A stretch of DNA of 64,000 nucleotides, taken from NCBI GenBank assembly GCA_963835685.1, contig CAWIGI010000015.1, forward strand, positions 34,521-98,520. Direction: 5' to 3'. A program made the position numbers and the translations under genes. The notes under the pieces were generated by a model. That model had not been told where the DNA came from. It did not search any database and was given only the letters and a program-made list of their open reading frames with translations. This DNA is from DATAGF01 sp963835685 (GTDB lineage Bacteria; Actinomycetota; Thermoleophilia; Miltoncostaeales; Miltoncostaeaceae). The stretch's first letter is position 1, and each line of letters starts with the position of its first letter. This document shows, in pieces, positions 60,292 through 64,000 of this stretch.

Positions 60292-61127
60292 CCGACGACC
60301 AGCTCGAAGCGCCCCGGGTCAACCTCGGCGCGGTGCGCCGACTCCACCACGTCGCCGTCGACGTTCAGGCGCTCCCCGGCCGGCAGATCGAGCTCGACGA
60401 CGCGGCCGCGTGCATGGGCGACCCCCGGCTGGGAGGAGACGCGCCCGCGCCGCAGCCCGTAGGCGTGGCGGGCCAGCCGCAGCCGCGAGCCGGCCGCGAT
60501 GGCGACGGCGTCGAGAAGCCCGTCCGAGGGATCGGCCTCGTCGAGCCGCGAGCCCGCGCCGAAGGCCCCCGAGCAGCCGATCATGACCTGCCACGCCTCG
60601 CCGGCGAAGAGCTCGCGGTCGTCGCAGCGCACGACGCATCGCACGGGGCGCTCGGTCAGCGCCGCCCGCACCGCGCCCACGAGGTAGGCGGCCGGGCCGA
60701 GGACCGGCTTGAGCGGGTCGGCCCGGTCCGTGGCGGCCGGCGAGAGGCCGGCGGCGGCGGCGTTGACGAAGGACCGGTCGCCGAGGCGGGCCAGGTCGAG
60801 CCGCCGCAGCCGGGCGCCCTGAACGGCCAGGCGGCACGCCTCGCCGGAGTCCATCGGCAGGCCCATGCGGCGGGCGAAGTCGTTCGCGGTCCCGCTGGGC
60901 ACGACTGCGAGCGGGACCCCGATCGCGCCGGCCGCGTCGGCGACGCCGGACACGCTGCCGTCGCCGCTCGCGACCACCAGGCGGTCCGGCTCGTGGCGGG
61001 CCGCCTCCGGCGTGCGCTCGACCGGCAGGCGGCGCACCTCGGCCCCCTCCGACCGGAGGGCTCCCTCCAGCGCGGCGCCGTCGGTCCCGGATCCGGACGA
61101 CTCGTTGACCAGGAGCACCACCTTCAT
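60288..61127 (-). CDS. Diacylglycerol/lipid kinase family protein
   Basis: 279 aa. MKVVLLVNESSGSGTDG, RLVVASGDGSVSGVADA (the GGDGTxNEV motif, here ASGDGSVSGV) and VVPSGTANDFARRMGLP define the YegS/DgkB kinase family. ELDLPAGERLNVDGDVV is the C-terminal signature. The first Gly of GGDG is Ser, and Thr is Ser. ATG 61127 lies 8 nt after TAGGGT on this strand. Upstream of the PLD gene. Confidence 0.88.
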   Translation of the reverse strand: MKVVLLVNESSGSGTDGAALEGALRSEGAEVRRLPVERTPEAARHEPDRLVVASGDGSVSGVADAAGAIGVPLAVVPSGTANDFARRMGLPMDSGEACRLAVQGARLRRLDLARLGDRSFVNAAAAGLSPAATDRADPLKPVLGPAAYLVGAVRAALTERPVRCVVRCDDRELFAGEAWQVMIGCSGAFGAGSRLDEADPSDGLLDAVAIAAGSRLRLARHAYGLRRGRVSSQPGVAHARGRVVELDLPAGERLNVDGDVVESAHRAEVDPGRFELVVG

Positions 61128-61135
61128 GACCGGGC

Positions 61136-61157
61136 ACCCTACCCGCGCCGGTACGCT
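61136..61157. promoter_or_regulatory. Divergent leaderless promoters (lipid kinase / DUF45)
   Basis: Minus strand TAGGGT (61141-61136) is 8 nt before ATG 61127. Plus strand TACGCT (61152-61157) is 8 nt before ATG 61166. The start codons are 38 bp apart. Confidence 0.45.
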
Positions 61158-61165
61158 CCGCAGAC

Positions 61166-61861
61166 ATGGCGCGGCGCGACCTCCCCTACCCGTGCCGCCT
61201 CGTCCGCCACCCCGGCGCGCGCCGCTTGACGCTCCGCGTCTCCCGAGGGGGGGTGCGCCTGACCGTGCCGCGCTGGACACCCGCCGCCGAGGTCAACGCC
61301 TTCCTGCGCTCGTCGGCGGGCTGGGTCGCCGAGCAGCAGGCGCTGCTCGGGCCTCCCCTGCGGCCGCTGGCCGACGGCGACCGCGTGGCGCTGCTCGACG
61401 AGGAGCTCGAGCTGTCGGTGCGCGGCGGGGCCCGCCGCTCGTCGGCGCGCCGGGAGCCGGGGCGGCTGGCGGTCGCGCTCGCGCCGGCCGGCGATCTCGA
61501 CGGGATCGTCGAGCGGTGGTACCGACGGGAGGCGGCGGCCGCGCTCGGGGGGCGGGCCCGCGACGTGGCGGTGCGGCTGGGCGTCCGCGTCGACGCCGTC
61601 GCGATCCGCGACCCCGGCAGCCGCTGGGGCAGCTGCGCCTCGACCGGGCGCCTGTCGCTCTCCTGGCGGCTGCTGCTCGCGCCGGAGGCCGTGGCGGACT
61701 ACGTCGTCGCCCACGAGGTCTGCCACCTGGTGCATCCCGACCACTCCCCGGCCTTCTGGGCGCTCGTCGAGGAGACGGCCCCCGGCTTCCGCGCCCGGCG
61801 CGCCTGGCTGCGCGAGCACGGCGACCGGCTCCACCGGGGACCGGCGTGGAGGAGCCGTTAG
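61166..61861 (+). CDS. DUF45 (YgjP/SprT-like) zinc metallopeptidase
   Basis: 231 aa. The zincin motif is VVAHEVCHLVHPDHSPAFWALVEE (HExxH plus third His). It is preceded by DPGSRWGSCASTGRLSLSWRLLLAP, the conserved RWGSC segment of the YgjP group. Probably a cytoplasmic zinc protease of unknown substrate. It ends on the stop of the 31-aa membrane protein on the other strand. Confidence 0.9.
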   Translation: MARRDLPYPCRLVRHPGARRLTLRVSRGGVRLTVPRWTPAAEVNAFLRSSAGWVAEQQALLGPPLRPLADGDRVALLDEELELSVRGGARRSSARREPGRLAVALAPAGDLDGIVERWYRREAAAALGGRARDVAVRLGVRVDAVAIRDPGSRWGSCASTGRLSLSWRLLLAPEAVADYVVAHEVCHLVHPDHSPAFWALVEETAPGFRARRAWLREHGDRLHRGPAWRSR

Positions 61862-61953
61862 GCGTCCCGGCGGGTGAGGCGGCGGGCCAGGACCGCGAGG
61901 GCCGACAGCGCCCCCGCGATCGCGGCGATCCCGAACGCGCGTCGTGCGGTCAT
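61858..61953 (-). CDS. 31-aa single-helix membrane microprotein
   Basis: MTARRAFGIAAIAGALSALAVLARRLTRRDA: one hydrophobic helix flanked by Arg on both sides. ATG 61953 overlaps the stop of the J-like/TPR gene as ATGA, the coupling seen at other operon joints here. That supports translation despite the small size. Function unknown; it may anchor the TPR protein. Confidence 0.55.
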   Translation of the reverse strand: MTARRAFGIAAIAGALSALAVLARRLTRRDA

Positions 61954-62933
61954 CCCCGTCTGATCCTCGCGATCCGGCTCTCGATGTCGGCGGCGCCCAG
62001 CGAGTCGTTGCGGGCGAGGCTGTCGCGGCGAAGCACCTCGAGGCCGGCCAGCGCGCCCGGGACGTCGAGGCCGAGCCGCGCCGAGCGCTCCCAGGCCTCG
62101 CCGGCCCGCAGCGTCTCGCCGCGGTCCGAATCGACCAGCGCCATCACCCGCCACCCATGGGGGTCCTCCTCGTCCTCCTCGATCAGCCGCGAGGCCGCGT
62201 CCCCGGCCGCGTCGAGCTCGCCGCGGGCGCGGAGGGTGGCGCCGAGCGCCGCCCAGCCGGGGGCATTCTCCCGGGTGCCCGGCAGCAGGCGCAGCCCCTC
62301 GCGCGCCGCGGCCTCGCTGCCCGCGAGGTCGCCGGTGTCGCGGCGCGCACCCGTGAGCGTCGTGAGCGCCCGGGGGGTGGGCGACAGCTCGTGGGCGCGC
62401 TCTGCCAGCGCCAGCGCCCGCAGGGCGGCGCCCTCGACGCGCGCGCGGCGCGCCGCCGCCAGGGCCTCGGCGGGATCGGACACGGCCGCCGCCTGGGCCC
62501 GCTCGGCCTCCAGGCGGGCGCGGGCGTCGGGCGCAGCCAGCAGCGTCGCCGGCCCCGGCGCCATGCGCGCGTCGTCGTCGCCGTAGCGCTCGATGCGCTC
62601 GCGGGCCGCCCGCAGGCGCTCCTCCCGCTCGACGGCCGCCCGGCTCTGCGACGTGGCGTGCGGCGCGCGCGAGGACCGCAGGAGGGCGTCGTACTCCTTG
62701 CGGATCGCGGGCCGGAGCAGGGCCTTCTCGCCCTGGTCGCAGTAGGCGCGCTCGATGGCCCGGGTCCGCTGTGGCATCGGGGTGGAGGCGAGCTCGCGCC
62801 GCTTGCGCTCGGCCGCCTCGCGCACCGCGTCGTCGCCGGCGTCCGGCGGGATGCCGAACCACTCGTAGAGGTCGCGGGCCGCCAGCTCGCGCAGGAAGCG
62901 GGCGCGCCGCTGAGCGCGGTCGTCGTCGGCCAC
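61950..62933 (-). CDS. J-domain-like and TPR protein
   Basis: 327 aa. The N-terminus DLYEWFGIPPDAGDDAVREAAERKRRELAS...IERAYCDQGEKALLRPAIRKEYDALL resembles a J-domain fold but lacks the HPD motif needed to stimulate Hsp70. A helical linker is followed by TPR-like repeats (about 150-327: ARVEGAALRALALAERAHELSPTPRALTTLTGARRDTGDLAGSEAAAREGLRLLPG). Likely a scaffold rather than a true DnaJ. GTG 62933. Coupled to the 31-aa membrane gene. Confidence 0.65.
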   Translation of the reverse strand: MADDDRAQRRARFLRELAARDLYEWFGIPPDAGDDAVREAAERKRRELASTPMPQRTRAIERAYCDQGEKALLRPAIRKEYDALLRSSRAPHATSQSRAAVEREERLRAARERIERYGDDDARMAPGPATLLAAPDARARLEAERAQAAAVSDPAEALAAARRARVEGAALRALALAERAHELSPTPRALTTLTGARRDTGDLAGSEAAAREGLRLLPGTRENAPGWAALGATLRARGELDAAGDAASRLIEEDEEDPHGWRVMALVDSDRGETLRAGEAWERSARLGLDVPGALAGLEVLRRDSLARNDSLGAADIESRIARIRRG

Positions 62934-62962
62934 GCCCGGAGCCTAACGTCGCGGGGCTCGGG

Positions 62963-63118
62963 TCAGCCCACGGGGAGCTCGGCCAGCACCCGGGTGCCCC
63001 CTCCTGCGGGGCTGCTGACCTGGAGCGGGCCGTTGAGGGTCTCGAGCCGGTCGCCGAGGCCCACCAGCCCCGATCCCCGCCCCGGGTCGGCCCCCCCGAC
63101 GCCGTCGTCGCCTCGGGC
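62963..63118 (-). pseudogene. Histidine kinase C-terminal ATPase remnant
   Basis: In this frame the sequence ends GDDGVGGADPGRGSGLVGLGDRLETLNGPLQVSSPAGGGTRVLAELPVG and stops at 62963. This is the G-box end of a NarL-type (HATPase_c) sensor kinase. Upstream of about 63118 the kinase sequence stops abruptly at the junction with the VOC fragment. Either the gene was truncated or two contigs were wrongly joined. Confidence 0.7.
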
Positions 63119-63138
63119 TCTCTGCGAGGGTCGACGGC

Positions 63139-63203
63139 ATGTTCGACCATGTGACCATCCGCGTCGCCGACCGCGCGGCGTCGGAGCGCTTCTACGCCAC
63201 CGT
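63139..63203 (+). pseudogene. VOC-family protein, N-terminal fragment
   Basis: GAGGGTCGACGGC precedes an ATG, and 22 codons read MFDHVTIRVADRAASERFYATV, the usual start of a glyoxalase-like protein. The similarity ends at about 63203, where lower-GC antisense ribosomal sequence begins. Confidence 0.65.
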
Positions 63204-63461
63204 TCAGCTCTCGCAGGTTTACCGGCGCGAACTCCACGCGAAACAGGTTCGTAAACCCGCGCTTCCGCGGCAGGCGGCGCGTGAACTCCTTGGCCCCGGC
63301 CACCCTCGAAGAAACGACGCGGCTTGCGACCGGCACGGGAGTTCTGTCCCCTTTAGGCCGCGGCTGGAATACGTGCCGTGACCGCTGGCATTACCGCGGC
63401 CGACGCGCTTCCGGGCATGCTTCGCCCCTTTGGGGGGCGTAGTTGATTGGCTTGCATCCAC
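63204..63461 (-). pseudogene. rplO: 50S ribosomal protein L15, truncated with indels
   Basis: GTG 63461 starts VDASQSTTPPKGAKHARKRVGRGNASGHGTYSSRGLKG. After an extra base near 63350 the frame reads QNSRAGRKPRRFFEGG. After a second indel near 63305 it reads AKEFTRRLPRKRGFTNLFRVEFAPVNLREL. It is cut at about 63204, so only the first ~85 residues remain. Composition is clearly less GC-rich than the rest of the window. Confidence 0.8.
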
Positions 63462-63648
63462 CGGGGGTTACCTCAGTGACCTCGACGAGGTGTCGGACGG
63501 TCGTAATCATACCACGCACGGCCCGGTTATCAGGCTGCTCCACGCTGTGGCCCAGCCGCTTCAGACCCAGCGCCTGGATCGTCCGCTTCTGGTTCTCTTT
63601 GTATCCAATGGCGCTTTTTCGCCAGGTGATTCGCAGCTTATCGGCCAA
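63391..63648 (-). CDS. rpmD: 50S ribosomal protein L30
   Basis: LADKLRITWRKSAIGYKENQKRTIQALGLKRLGHSVEQPDNRAVRGMITTVRHLVEVTEV is a complete L30 of about 60 aa, with a TTG start at 63648. The open frame continues to 63391, overlapping rplO. A TAA one base out of frame at 63468-63470 is the likely real stop, implying another indel. The KSAIGY...VRHLVEV wording recalls Chloroflexota L30s, from memory only. Confidence 0.85.
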   Translation of the reverse strand: MADKLRITWRKSAIGYKENQKRTIQALGLKRLGHSVEQPDNRAVRGMITTVRHLVEVTEVTPGGCKPINYAPQRGEACPEARRPR

Positions 63649-64000
63649 TGCTAGCCTCCGGGGAGAACTCGCGCCGCCGCTCCAGCGCCTGCTCCGGCGA
63701 GCGCATCATCGAGAGCGCCAGGATCGTCGCCTTCACGGTGTTCGCCGGGTTGCTCGACCCCAGCGACTTCGCGACCGCGTCTTTCACGCCGGCCATCTCC
63801 AGCACGGCGCGCACGCCGCCACCGGCGATCAGGCCCGTGCCGGGAGGCGCCGGCTTGATCAGCACCTTGGAAGCGCTGAACCGGACCAGGAGCGGGTGCG
63901 GTACGGTCGTCCCCTGCATCGGGACGCTGATCATGTGCTTACGGGCGACAGTGCCGCCGCCTTGCGGATCGACTCCGGCACCTCGGTCGCCTTTCCTGAG
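63638..64000 (-). CDS. rpsE: 30S ribosomal protein S5, C-terminal part (frameshift near 63960)
   Basis: KHMISVPMQGTTVPHPLLVRFSASKVLIKPAPPGTGLIAGGGVRAVLEMAGVKDAVAKSLGSSNPANTVKATILAL is the S5 C-terminal domain. Upstream, GKATEVPESIRKA lies in another frame, so one indel is present near 63960. The gene continues past the right edge. The order rpsE-rpmD-rplO is the standard spc-operon order. Confidence 0.88.
   Translation of the reverse strand, partial: LRKGDRGAGVDPQGGGTVARKHMISVPMQGTTVPHPLLVRFSASKVLIKPAPPGTGLIAGGGVRAVLEMAGVKDAVAKSLGSSNPANTVKATILALSMMRSPEQALERRREFSPEASIGR

Overview
The window is very GC-rich bacterial DNA (roughly 72-75% up to about position 63,200). It has dense operons, many GTG/TTG starts and 1-4-nt stop/start overlaps. 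Gene content fits an Actinomycetota genome, and I infer a Thermoleophilia-like lineage (Gaiellales/Solirubrobacterales type), probably as a metagenome-assembled contig. The lineage call is inference from composition and gene order only.

Layout. 1-5,100: a DHFR-like fragment, a secreted protein, a SnoaL-like/TetR divergent pair, recO with a spermidine-synthase-like protein, a glutaredoxin and a DedA protein. 5,100-10,150: P1 peptidase, mutM and a pyrimidine-nucleoside phosphorylase operon, then a PDZ/TPR protein. 10,150-16,100: DUF429, dodecin, DUF3891, RDD, a repeat protein and a UvrD-like helicase, then a VapBC-like pair. 16,100-20,640: NUDIX, peptidase T-like, pyrG, aldo/keto reductase. 20,700-24,340: LysR, DUF4394, an ECF sigma/anti-sigma pair. 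24,340-31,220: recN, nadK, tlyA, PhyH, dxs. 31,220-33,750: two divergent ECF sigma genes, a zinc-finger anti-sigma, and VOC and DUF1801 proteins. 33,738-46,253: a 1,138-aa secreted protein, then a core run read on the minus strand: aroC-aroK-aroB-aroQ-pepQ-efp-(CT-like/accB)-accC-nusB-xseB. 46,275-54,700: chrA, mscS, prepilin peptidase, methyltransferase, rnhA, panE-like, S2P-CBS protease, serine hydrolase. 54,700-62,930: flippase-like protein, metW-metX, cupin, cyclase, UspA, PLD, lipid kinase, DUF45 and a J-like/TPR protein. 62,960-64,000 is a patchwork: the 3' end of a histidine kinase, the 5' end of a VOC gene, then lower-GC rpsE-rpmD-rplO sequence. It looks like a chimeric contig end.

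The most unusual signal is a family of intergenic hairpin repeats. Loop sequences are conserved while stem sequences change on both arms together. The repeats fill the convergent gene gaps at about 9.7, 24.0-24.3 and 49.1-49.4 kb. A related palindromic unit lies at 16.1 kb and, as a perfect 60-bp tandem pair, inside the reading frame of the NUDIX gene. Other points of interest are a biotin carrier protein fused to a carboxyltransferase-like domain that has lost its metal ligands, many leaderless promoters (TANNNT 6-8 nt before the start codon), and two divergent leaderless promoters whose -10 boxes share one TA step.

Eleven otherwise intact genes each carry one 1-nt indel. This creates false fused reading frames (nadK-recN, aroQ-pepQ) and is most simply explained as assembly error. 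I saw no rRNA, tRNA, CRISPR array or insertion sequence.
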